A stretch of DNA of 64,000 bases from Mangifera indica (lineage: Eukaryota > Streptophyta > Magnoliopsida > Sapindales > Anacardiaceae). The notes below the pieces were generated by a model. It ran no database searches. It was not told where the DNA came from and worked only from the letters and a program-made list of their open reading frames with translations. The stretch covers positions 12,433,537-12,497,536 of the forward strand of contig NC_058155.1 in assembly GCF_011075055.1 (NCBI RefSeq). Reading direction: 5' to 3'. A program made the translations under genes and the position numbers. Positions 36,047 to 46,653 of the stretch are shown piece by piece (position 1 is the stretch's first letter; the number at the start of each line of letters is the position of its first letter).

Positions 36047-36056
36047 TATATATATC
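36047..36056 (+). promoter_or_regulatory. Candidate TATA box of the TST gene
   Basis: The sequence TATATATATC is followed by a pyrimidine-rich CTCTC stretch about 10-30 bp downstream, a common plant transcription-start context. It lies about 600 bp upstream of the ATG. A possible 5'UTR intron (donor at 36166, acceptor at 36610-36611) would put the ATG exon at 36612. Both the box and the intron are inferred. Confidence 0.45.
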
Positions 36057-36651
36057 TCTCTCCTCGCCTACTTTCTTTGTCTTCATCGAGATTCCATCCA
36101 TCCCAGGAGCCAGTTCACTGTTTGCAGATTTTTTTTTTTGTGTGTGTGCGTTTTATACAAGGCAAGGTATCTTTGTTACCCTGGCGTGAAGCTGTACTAT
36201 TAACTGTAATTGTAAGATATCAAATTCTCCATCTTTGTCTCAAGAACGCTCCCTTCACTTTCACCCTTTTGGGTAATCAAGATTGTGAGCCATCTAAGAG
36301 ATCTAGTTTCTTTTCTGTTCATGTTGATACCTTGTCTAGTTTCTTCTTACTAAATGGACTATTATTATTATAAATATTATTTATTTATTTGCTATTGATT
36401 GCCACTGCTGATATGTGATTTGAATATTTTGTTTTGGTTAATAATAATATATTGAATCTACAGGATTTTATAATGTTGTCATCGGCCTTTACTGTTACGA
36501 TGAGTTCATAGAGAGATTAATTATGTTGTTGTGGCGATTTGGATCTGTATTGATGCTGGAACCGATTGATTGCTTGTTTGATTTGTGATCTAGGATCTTG
36601 GTTTCCTGCAGGTTAGTAACAGTATCGGGAGTTTGATTCATTGGTGGTAAG

Positions 36652-39600
36652 ATGAACGGAGCTGCACTTGTAGCTCTTGCTGCTACCATTGGTAACTTCT
36701 TGCAAGGATGGGATAACGCTACAATTGCTGGTACACTTCGTCTTTATAGTTTTAATAAGTTATAGTATTTAGTTGTTCTTTAATTTGATCAAATCAAATT
36801 CAGTTAATGTTAGATTGGAAACTTTGTTTTAGAAATTGTTGATTGGCAATTCCATTTCTCAACTTTCATTCCTGTGGTTTTGTGCCCATTGGGATTCAAA
36901 CCTATTATATCTAATGGTGTTATATGTCAGTTTTTGATGTTTTCTATGATTTCAGGGGCCATTGTTTACATCAAGAAGGATCTCAGTTTGAGTACTACTG
37001 TAGAAGGTCTTGTTGTGGCCATGTCACTCATTGGAGCCACGGCTATTACGACATGCTCTGGACCTGTATCAGATTGGCTTGGTCGCCGTCCAATGCTAGT
37101 TACCTCATCGGTGCTCTATTTTGTTAGTGGTTTGATAATGTTGTGGGCACCCAACGTTTATGTCCTATGCTTAGCAAGACTGTTAGATGGATTTGGAATT
37201 GGTCTGGCTGTTACTCTTGTTCCAGTCTATATATCTGAGACTGCCCCATCTGAAATTAGGGGACTTTTAAATACCCTTCCTCAGTTTGCTGGTTCTGGTG
37301 GCATGTTTTTGTCATATTGTATGGTTTTTGGGATGTCATTGTCAACATCACCCAGTTGGAAGTTGATGCTTGGGGTTCTTTCCATTCCTTCCCTTCTATA
37401 CTTCACATTAGCAGTATTTTTCTTGCCTGAATCCCCTCGGTGGCTTGTGAGTAAAGGAAAGATGGTAGAGGCAAAACAGGTTCTGCAGAGATTACGTGGC
37501 AGGGAAGATGTTTCAGGTTCACTTCAAACTGCAATCTTTTTTCTGTACTTTTATTTTCATTTATTTCTGCATGCTTTCTTGAGCCTAGAGAATATTTTAA
37601 TGGATCCAGCAGTGTTCTTGCCTCCATTGTTGGACAGTTCTTTTTTCTCTTAATCAAACTTCAGAAATGAGTTTATTGCACAGTCAAGCATCAGTTCCTA
37701 TTAAAATTGTGTATCTACTGCTATGTTATGGTCTCAATGTTGTATCTTGGCTGTGACTGGTTATATGAAAATCACTCTGGGTGATCTAGAGTTCTTAAAG
37801 AATATTTGAAAAACAAATATGTAAAAGAACACAGTTAGCAATCTGAAAGCTCTCAGGAAAAGATCCTATTGTTTGCTGATCTCATGGTTGTCTTTCAAAT
37901 TCTCCTTAATTACATCATGTATATAGTTGTCCTTTTTTAAGTCCCAGATAGCAGTTGCTGAAACACTTTTGGTGTGTATGTGTAATTTTTTGTATACATG
38001 CCTGTGAGACCAGGCACACCTAACTCGGTCTAAATTGTTATTGGGCTTCCAAAACCTAATATTTGGTTCAACTTTAGCCATCTGTTAAGTTTTGCCATCA
38101 ATTACAATAAAGGTCTTGGTTTGACTTTAAGATTTTTATCAAGTGTTAGTGAGAACATTTCTGCTCACTTAGCACCCCCTTCCTGTTCGTTTCACTTTAT
38201 TCTAGCTCTTTTTGTGTCAAGTTGCTGAATATCAATGAGTTTTGCACGTAATTATTGATTGTACATTATTACTGTGATGTTATTTGACACCCAGTTGTAT
38301 TTTCTATTTATGCTTCTATTTTTATATACATTTATTTTGAGATTTTTGTACAATAATATAAATTATTGAAATTCTGAGGATCTTAGGTTTATGGGAGGTA
38401 ATGCTTTTTGCTTTCTTTTCCCAATTTGGTGAATGTGGATAAATAGTTTCCTTATTTTTCAAGTCATTGATTGAATCCAATGTTGATGTTGAACAAAACA
38501 GCCAAATCCTCCTAATGCAAATTCTAAATTGATGTTCATATACACATGGAAGCAAGATATTAAATTCAGGATGAGAAAAAGTCCATTCAGATTGTCCCTA
38601 TTTATTGTCATCTTGTAATGTATAAAAGTTGGAAATTTTCATCCCTGTGTCATATTTTCTCCATTTTATTTGTTGTTTCTGTCTAATATGTCATCTTGAT
38701 CTTACTGAATTTCTTCAATCTACAGGTGAGATGGCTTTGTTGGTTGAAGGTCTTGGAATTGGTGGTGAAACATCTATAGAAGAATACATAATCGGTCCAG
38801 GTGATGAACTTGCTGATGGAGAGCAACCTGCTACTGAGAAAGACAAAATCAGGTTATATGGACCTGAAGAGGGCCTCTCATGGGTTGCCAAGCCTGTCAA
38901 TGGACAGAGTTCTCTGGCTCTTGTCTCTCGCCAGGGAAGTCTGGCTAACCAAAGTGTCCCACTTATGGACCCTCTTGTGACTCTATTTGGTAGTTTTCAT
39001 GAAAAGCTACCGGAAACAGGAAGTACACGAAGTATGCTTTTTCCAACCTTTGGAAGCATGTTCAGTACAGCAGAGCCTCATGTTAAAACTGAGCAGTGGG
39101 ACGAAGAGAGCCTGCAGGGGGAAGGAGAGGATTATGCATCTGATGCTGGTGGGGCAGACTCTGATGACAATGTGCATAGTCCACTAATCTCTCGTCAAAC
39201 AACTAGCATAGAAAAGGGCATGGTTCCCCCACCTTCCCATGGCAGTATTTTGAGCATGAGGCGCCATAGCAGTTTAATGCAAGGAGGTGGGGAGGCAGTT
39301 GGAAGTACTGGTATAGGTGGTGGTTGGCAGTTGGCATGGAAATGGTCTGAAAGAGAAGGTGAGGATGGAAAGAAGGAAGGAGGATTTAAAAGGATTTACT
39401 TGCACCAGGAGGGAGTTCCTGGATCTCGTCGTGGGTCTCTTGTTTCACTTCCTGGTAATGATGTGCCTCCAGAAGGTGAGTATATCCAGGCTGCAGCTCT
39501 GGTAAGCCAGCCTGCTCTGTATTCGAAGGAGCTTATGGATCAGCATCCAGTTGGACCTGCAATGGTTCACCCTGCTGAAACTGCTACAAAAGCTCCAATT

Positions 39601-41000
39601 TGGTCTGCTCTTTCTGACCCTGGAATTAAGCGTGCACTGATTGTTGGGATTGGAATACAATTGCTACAGCAGGTAATCTATTGTTTTATTTATTAATTGC
39701 TCTACATATACTCCTGAAGTCCTGATGAAATAAAATAACTGCACTGACCCTCTTACTATAAATTTAATACTTGCACGTGATTTTACCTCTCTCCTCTTTG
39801 CATCCTCTCTTTGAGACTGGCTTGTTTCCAATAAGTCAAAATGAAACTACCCAGTTCTTTTTATTACCTAACCAGAAATAGTTCACTAGGTAGCTAGGCT
39901 TCTCTACCCTGAAAAGCCCCTATTAGGTCAGTCTTATTTAATAGGAGGTAATGCCTCCACAAGACAATCCCTAACTTTTTCTCTCATATTGGCCTTCTAC
40001 TACTACAAATTATACTTAAGATCTACAATTATGTGAATTAATTGTTCCAATATTTATCTGGAAAAGTACTCTCTATTTTGGGTACTGCACATTTGATTAT
40101 ATGCTGATCTATGTGGTACGCTTGTTATTGAAATATACAAATTTATGTGCAGTTTTCTGGCATCAATGGAGTCCTTTACTACACTCCTCAAATTCTTGAA
40201 GAAGCTGGTGTTGAAGTTCTTCTTGCAAACTTGGGCCTTGGTACAGAGTCTGCATCATTCCTTATCAGTGCATTCACAACCTTGCTGATGCTTCCCTGTA
40301 TTGGTATAGCCATGAGACTAATGGATATTTCAGGCAGAAGGTGATTCCATTTGTCTCTCTTTTACTTGTAGAAATCTGTTTGTTTTGCGTGAACATTGGT
40401 AAAGTGTTTTGTTAATGCTCCTTGTGGAAACTTATCGATATCAACCGGACATAGAACATCTTCTTCGTGCAATCTAGTAATATACTACATCACTTTTTCG
40501 AAAAAAAATGAACTTTTGTGCATACCTTTTCAATCAATTTCATCACTGAATGCAGGCAGCTGCTGCTCACCACCATTCCAGTGCTGATAGTGTCACTCAT
40601 CATTCTGGTCATTAGTGAAACTGTGGGTTTTAGCTCGGTTGTCAAAGCAGGAATCTCAACCGCATGTGTTATAATCTACTTCTGCTGCTTTGTCTCAGCC
40701 TATGGGCCGATTCCAAATATTCTCTGCTCGGAGATCTTCCCCACAAGGGTCCGTGGCCTCTGCATTGCCATCTGTGCCTTGGTTTATTGGATTTCCGACA
40801 TCATTGTCACGTACACACTGCCTGTGCTGCTTAGTTCAATCGGCCTGGCTGGCATATTTGGGATTTATGCTGTCGTCTGTGTCATATCCTTGGTTTTCGT
40901 CTTCCTGAAAGTACCAGAAACCAAAGGTATGCCACTTGAAGTCATTACTGAATTCTTTGCTGTTGGGGCGAGGCAAGCCGATGCAGCCAAGAATGAATGA
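36652..41000 (+). CDS. TST1: Tonoplast monosaccharide/sugar transporter (TST/TMT, MSSP)
   Basis: Five coding exons (36652-36730, 36956-37516, 38726-39672, 40153-40340, 40556-41000) give 739 residues. It is a major-facilitator sugar porter of 12 membrane helices. The first half has GNFLQGWDNATIAG, the D-x-x-GRR loop (SDWLGRRPML) and PESPRWLVSKG. A hydrophilic central loop of about 320 residues, encoded by exon 3, is the hallmark of tonoplast TSTs; it contains Ser-rich RRHSSLMQG and RRGSLVSLPG sites likely to be phosphorylated. The second half has QQFSGINGVLYYTPQILE, LMDISGRR, a GPIPNILCSEIFPTRVRG helix and the PETKGMPLE signature. TSTs are proton antiporters that load glucose, fructose or sucrose into vacuoles. 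TST1 rather than TST2 is suggested only by remembered synteny with Arabidopsis chromosome 1. No defect is visible. Confidence 0.96.
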
Positions 41001-41834
41001 TTGAAAGCTTCTCATGGCTTTGCAGTTTTAGCTGCTAGAGTTACCATCCAGCTCTCTCTGAAGAGATTTTGAGCATTGTCATTGCAATGTGAATTAGCAT
41101 ATTCTGATTGTAAGAGCTTCAATGAATTTTTTTCCATATAAATTTTAGTAATATTGTAGTTAATTTTGTTTTAAAAATACCCGTATGGAATGGTGTGTCA
41201 ATCATGATCTAAATCCTTGTATGTATAGAATTTATATGCTTGGAGAGGAAAGCCAATTCACATGCCAAGGTCGTTGGAACAATGCAAGGGTAAATTTATG
41301 CTTGCTTGAGAGTAAAATCTAGGTCTAGCCTGGAACTGATTTGAATTGGTTTGAACTTTAGATTGAATGAGTTGAGTTTGAGTTGAAAAAATTTCAATTC
41401 AAACCCTTTAGCCTTGCTGGCATTGTTGCACTCAAGCTCCCCTTTACAATAATTATTCTTCTTTTCTTATAACAATTTTTCTTCCTTTTTTTTATGATTT
41501 CTTTTTTTCAATAACTATTCTTTGAATCTCAAAGGTTAATAAAATTGATAGAATATTAAAATTTTTAAAGTAAAAGTTTGAATTTAAGTTTCTGTCATAT
41601 TTGAGAAATATTGATTTATCTAGTATAATAATTATAGATTCGATTACTGTATTTTATATTTACCAGTCCAATAAATACAGATGAAATTTTTGGTTATAAA
41701 AAAAAAACTATTCTTTTGGATTTGATTTTTTATTATTATTATTTTTGGATAATTCGAATGAGGTAGGTTTAATATTGAGCTGATTGTTCTTTTTTTAAGT
41801 ATTCATATTTGAAATCCATAAAAAAGGCATCTGC
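41001..41834. other. TST 3' flank and AT-rich spacer
   Basis: The TST 3'UTR probably covers the first 150-200 bases. Beyond it lies AT-rich spacer with degenerate dispersed-repeat words at about 41310-41530. No gene is seen before the tRNA. Confidence 0.5.
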
Positions 41835-41906
41835 GGATCCGTGGCGCAATGGTAGCGCGTCTGACTCCAGATCAGAAGGTTGCGTGTTCGATTCACGTCG
41901 GGTTCA
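41835..41906 (+). tRNA. tRNA-Trp: tRNA-Trp (CCA)
   Basis: This is a complete 72-nt cloverleaf. The acceptor strands GGATCCG and CGGGTTC pair, with two G-U wobbles, and A is the discriminator base. The D arm is GCGCAATGGTAGCGC. The anticodon stem TCTGA/TCAGA encloses CTCCAGA, with anticodon CCA at 41867-41869. The T arm is GCGTG-TTCGATT-CACGT. There is no intron and no encoded CCA tail, as expected for a plant nuclear gene. Internal A and B boxes look intact. A T6 run at about 41924-41930 is a suitable RNA polymerase III terminator. Confidence 0.98.
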
Positions 41907-41923
41907 ATCCCTCACAACCTGCT

Positions 41924-41930
41924 ACTTTTT
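41924..41930 (+). terminator. Pol III T-run terminator of tRNA-Trp
   Basis: A run of six T lies about 18 bp after the tRNA 3' end, the usual stop signal for RNA polymerase III. Confidence 0.75.
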
Positions 41931-41996
41931 TCAAAATATTTTCTTCAATTACGTGCCGTCCAGTTTTTTAACAAGTTGACATAAAATTTATAATTA

Positions 41997-42992
41997 GGGC
42001 AAAGGACTTATTTAATCTAAACTCCCATCAATTAATTTTAGAAAATTTAAATATCTATTTATTATCTATTTTTTGATAAAATTTTCAGTTAAAATTAAAA
42101 ATAAAAATATTATTTAAAAAAACTAAAATTTTATCTTTTTCTCATTTTAGTTTTAAAATTTACTAATCTAACATTTGAAAAATGACATTTTTCCTTTTTA
42201 AGGTTCTATAATTTTCATAATCTTCCTCTCCATACGCCCTCCCAAATTCTCTTAAATTTCTTTCACCTCCCATACACTTTTTGGTTTACTGTATTTTTTT
42301 CACTGTCACATCCATCTATCTCCAACTGCCTCTCTCCCCAAGATATGAGTGGTTGTTAATGCAACATTCGTCTCCACCATGAAAACTACATTGAAATCAG
42401 CCGAGAAATCTAGACGCATGACTTAGGGTTTCTGCTCGAATGATTCATCTTCGATTTAATGAATCGACACTCCTTTTCACTTCCATTCAACGAATAGAAA
42501 GAAGGATATGGTTGTGTCATCATATACCACTGAAAGAGAGGTTGACAACAAGAAGAAATTAATTGTAATTGAGTGAATTTTTACTCAATTTTTGTAGAAA
42601 TCAATTAAATCTTTTACTTGATTTTGACCAATTACAACGTGATTTTCACGTTAGAGACCATCAGAGAGAGAGAGAGAGAGAGAGAGACTTACATGGGAGC
42701 TCAAATCTTGGGGAGAAAGACAATCAGAGATGGACGAACATAACACCAAAAGAAAAAAGTAAGCAGAAAAATGTATGGGGGTGAAAAAAATTTCAGATAA
42801 TTTGAGGTTAAGAATATAATTGTTAGTTTTTAAAACTGAAATAAAAAGAAAAAAAATTTTTATATTTTTTTAAAAATAAGTGAATTATAATAGAAAATAA
42901 ATGATTAATAGATAGATATTTAAGTTTTAAAAAATTAACGGATAAAGATTCAAATATACACAAAATCTTAGGTGGGAATAAATCTTCTGGGC
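41997..42992. mobile_element. Mutator-like fold-back element, copy B (degenerate)
   Basis: The left end GGGCAAAGGACTTATTT and the inverted right end, in AAATCTTCTGGGC, begin long AT-rich inverted arms that stay alignable for about 200 bp. A near-perfect 9-bp duplication flanks it: TTATAATTA at 41988-41996 and TCATAATTA at 42993-43001. The centre holds an (AG)n tract (42663-42688). It inserted about 90 bp downstream of tRNA-Trp. It has no transposase. Confidence 0.7.
42663..42688. repeat. (AG)n microsatellite
   Basis: A pure AG dinucleotide tract of 26 bp lies in the centre of a fold-back element. Confidence 0.95.
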
Positions 42993-43419
42993 TCATAATT
43001 AATATTTGAGTGAATTACATTTTCCACCCAAGGTGGTTTTAAAACATTTTTCTATCCTTAGCCGATATAAATAACACTTTTTCATTCAAAACTTTCCGTT
43101 CAAATGCCACAAATTGAAAATATACTACCAAAGTATATATTAATCTGAATTCAATATTTTCAATAATCACCTGATACATGGAAAATTTCCAATGTACAAC
43201 TCAACCTAAGCGGCGTCCAAGTTTAAATTTTGGGAGATAAGTAGACCCTTCATCATGTGTGACACACACATTTTGGATAAGAAAGAGATATGTGATAATC
43301 AATTCAGGATTCAAGATTCACACCATTGCAGTTCCAGATAAGGACTGTCAAGCAGAATTGTGAGAAACATGTTTAATATCCTATTACAAAATATCACCTC
43401 CAGCAAAGTGTGTCTTCCT
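42993..43419. other. OEP21 3' flank with a fold-back arm remnant
   Basis: At about 43015-43110, ACATTTTCCACCCAAGGT and the following bases resemble one arm of the fold-back family, but no opposing arm is seen. The remainder is the 3'UTR and flank of the minus-strand OEP21 gene. Confidence 0.45.
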
Positions 43420-45667
43420 TCACAAGTCATATCTCACATTCCACTGACCATTCATGTCGGCATTGAGCGTCCAATTATTTTCTCTGACCTGAAAGTATGG
43501 AATCTGAAAGAAAAATAATTTAGAAAAGCAGCAGCAGAACCAAGTAAACTACATGTTAATATAGTATTTAAAAAAAAACAGAGTAACAGTGTGATATATG
43601 AAAGTAGAAACCAATTATTATTATATTTGATCACATGTTGGAAATCTAGTCCAATCATCAACAACACAATTTCAGGTCATAACTTCGTGAAAAGCAGATG
43701 GGAAGAGTTTTAAGTTCTACTCTAGCAGGTATGAATAAACAAAGAAGATCTGCATGCTGTTAGTTACAGCATTCAACCACCTTGGGATGCCAGTACAAAT
43801 TTGGGGAAGAATATCATGAAGGAAATGAATGGAAAAGATGACAAACCCTGATAAAGTCAATGTATTCTCTATGAGGAAGAATCACATTAGAAATCATCAA
43901 AGGTGATGGACTGCAAGGAGAGAATTCTTCCCCGGACTAAAGCTTATTGAAGAGAAAGAGATGAGAAATGCTATAAATAAAATACAAACATACATAATTC
44001 CACAATATACCTTCTCAATCACTTCATAGCCAACTTTGAATTGAAGATCTTGCTCTCTCTGAAAATTGAATATGCCCCAAGAAAATTCAGCAGCTCCTCT
44101 TGAATTTTTCTGTCAGTAATGGTACATGATAGCACAATTATACAACTAAAACAAATTGCAATTGGCATGAAAACTCTTTGGCATCCTTCCATTTAAAAAT
44201 AGATTCTTAAATATAATAAAACCCTAACTAAAAGAAAACAAAATTGCGTAGCCATTAAAAGTTATTTTATTTGGTACACACAATAGCAAGAGCATAGATC
44301 TTCTTACACAAGTTATGTTTAATATGGAATATCTCAAGCTTAATGTTAACACCAACCTGTTTAAATTCTTCGTCAACATCACATCTTCCCTTGATATTAA
44401 AGCTTAACAAACCATTACTGGTCACGGGAAATCCTTTCTTGGCACGCACAAAATATCTAAGCTTCTCATGTTTAGTATACTGCAAACCTACTCCAAGGCT
44501 TGCTGATAACTGTGGAAAATTATTAGATGCAGAAATATAATAAGTAAAGAGAAGTCAAATTCAAAAATAAGATGATATAAAAAAAACCACATAAGTTAGC
44601 CACAACAGACATTTGGGTAGAAGTGTCTGATCATTGCACTACAATAACTTGGATTTCCCACTCTTGTATCTAGCTCTGCATGGACCTAAACAAACAAAGA
44701 CGTGAGAAAACTTAAAAATCATTTAAGGAAATTATATACTGAGATTGTTCAGATATTCAATCACATATGTATAACTCTTCAATAACAAAATGTAGCACCA
44801 CACTTAATTGAAAAGCCAACAAATCATGCATTCAAAAGATAGTACTTACGTTAAACAAAACAGCGGGATTATATGTTAATAGTTCCATAAAATATATACC
44901 ATCCATTGTCAAAAACCCATATTGGAACATCAATTCAAACTCCAAAAGGAATATACTAATAACTAGTAGAACTGCAAATGAACACAAAGCTCGGCCCCAT
45001 AACATCACAAGCAAGAGTTTTTAATTTTAGGTGAAGGTTAAGTTGTATAAAAGAAAAAATAGTTCGAAATGTATATGGTACGAGGGCCATACACCAAACA
45101 CGAAGAAAAACAAAAGGCATAAAGCTGCAGAAGATCGTAGGCTCTGAAAACACCAAAGAAAACAAGTTCAACACAAACAAAATGCATAAAGGGAACCAGT
45201 GCCTGGAAAGGTAAGTCGGGTATAAAGCCCCTAATGGAGCACATAGGCACCCAAACTCAAGGACACTCCCATACCCACGTAAGGCCAAAGAAAGTTATTG
45301 TAGCTTCTTCAGAGTCCAGTTTCCTCCGGAGGCAACAAAGAGTTGCTACCTCCAAGTCCCAATAATTAAATAGAGAATCATAAACGAGATTTAACAGTAA
45401 AGCTTTTACAAGAACTTATCTTTCTCAACTATGAGCGGCCCAATATGTACATCAATTTCAGTAATTCTATCAATTAAGTCACTCAAAAGTACCAATTCTA
45501 CTTCCTGAGAAAACTTATAGAACACCAAAAAAAAAAAAGTCAGATACAAAAACAAAGTAAACTATTAAGTGTACCTGCAAGTGGGTATTGGAATCAATAA
45601 AAAACTTCTCCTTGGTATGGATTCTTAAAGCTTTTGAGTCTTTTCCGTATCTTAAAGACGTCTCCAT
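43420..45667 (-). CDS. OEP21: Chloroplast outer envelope pore protein OEP21
   Basis: Five exons (45667-45575, 44685-44611, 44509-44357, 44109-44011, 43503-43420) give 167 residues with all junctions in frame. The protein starts [17 protein letters not shown], continues [37 protein letters not shown] and [20 protein letters not shown], and ends [14 protein letters not shown], all matching OEP21. OEP21 is a small beta-barrel channel of the plastid outer envelope. It is anion-selective and gated by ATP and triose phosphates, and exports phosphorylated sugars. It has no cleavable transit peptide, which agrees with the start chosen here. The 0.9-kb intron 1 contains no recognisable coding sequence. 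The gene is divergent from OST1, with a shared upstream region of about 990 bp. Confidence 0.95.
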
Positions 45668-45833
45668 TTCTTCCTTGTGTCAATCGAAACTCGAATTCAA
45701 ATCAGTCCAATCAAAACCCTAGCTCAACTCTTGACAAAAAGAAAGACTGGAGCCCCGCAGTTCCCGCGTTGGTTGTATGTGCACTGTGTCATCTTCCCAG
45801 TTTATTGTGCCGCCTCCATTTAATCACGTCAGA

Positions 45834-45863
45834 CTAAATTGGGCCTATTTAGGCCCAATTTAG
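45834..45863. promoter_or_regulatory. 30-bp palindrome carrying two TGGGCC (site II) motifs
   Basis: Two perfect 14-bp arms, CTAAATTGGGCCTA and its inverse, flank a TT centre. Each arm contains TGGGCC or GGCCCA, the site II element bound by TCP factors and enriched in plant housekeeping and organelle-related promoters. It lies 167 bp upstream of the OEP21 ATG. Use as a promoter element is inferred from motif and position. Confidence 0.6.
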
Positions 45864-45868
45864 GCTTA

Positions 45869-46516
45869 AGAACTATTTCTCACCCTTTTTTGTCCAGACT
45901 ATTTTCCAATCAATAGAACTTTAAAAACTACACTTTCCAATCCTTAGAATTATAAAAACTATACTCTTCCATCTTCCGTCACAATTAACATTCCTTTCTA
46001 AATTTAAAACATTTATCACTTAATAACTAAAAGTAGTTAAAAAATCAAAATTCTAACTCTAACTCCGATTAGTCCCAAACCATGGTTAGAATTCATATAT
46101 TATAATTAAAATTATGGCTAGAATTACACTAATTCCAATGTAAATTCAATTAAATCATACGAGACTAATTCACAATGACGACTATGATTAGAATTCCTCT
46201 TATAATTGCACTCTGAATATTATCAAAAACAGTTAGAATCATACTATCTCAGTATAATTTAATAGGAATCATATTATTTTGATGTGATTAAGATAGAATT
46301 ACATCAAAGTAGTACAATTCTTAATAAATCATATTGAGATAACGAGGTTCTAATTGTTTCCAATCGCCCATTAAAAGAAATCAAATATAATTTTCTTTTT
46401 TAATGTATCTATTCTACAAATATTAATAACAAATAATGATCGAAGGTGGAAAAGTTTGTTTTTAAAGTTTAAGGGCGGGAAAGTTATTCAGACAAAAAAA
46501 GGGGAAATATCGTTCT
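45869..46516. mobile_element. Mutator-like fold-back element, copy C (degenerate)
   Basis: The left arm has AGAACTATTTCTCACCC, CTTTTTTGTCCAGACTATTT and AACTTTAAAAACTACACTTTC. The right arm has the inverted forms AAAGTTTAAGGGCGGGAAAG and AGACAAAAAAAGGGGAAAT. The interior is AT-rich. No target duplication could be matched, so the boundaries are approximate. The GAAGACGA-type centre of copies A and D is not seen. Confidence 0.6.
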
Positions 46517-46653
46517 GCTCCCAATAAAAGTGAAAAGTATACCAGGCCCGAACTTTTTAGTACGAAATATTTAGTGTTGGAAAGAAAAGAATGAGAGAGA
46601 AAGCTAAGTCAGGTCCTTGTATACAAAGTCTTGGCTAGGGGTTTTCTTCTGTG

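Larger units (their letters stand above)
45668..46653. promoter_or_regulatory. Shared upstream region of OEP21 and OST1
   Basis: This is the divergent intergenic region of the two genes. It contains the TGGGCC palindrome (45834-45863) on the OEP21 side, a CACGTC G-box-like core near 45826, and a degenerate fold-back element (45869-46516) filling most of the rest. No coding sequence is recognised. Confidence 0.55.

Noticed and set aside
44832..45288. Hydrophobic minus-strand frames inside OEP21 intron 1
   Set aside because: They lie wholly in an intron, overlap each other in different frames and match no family.
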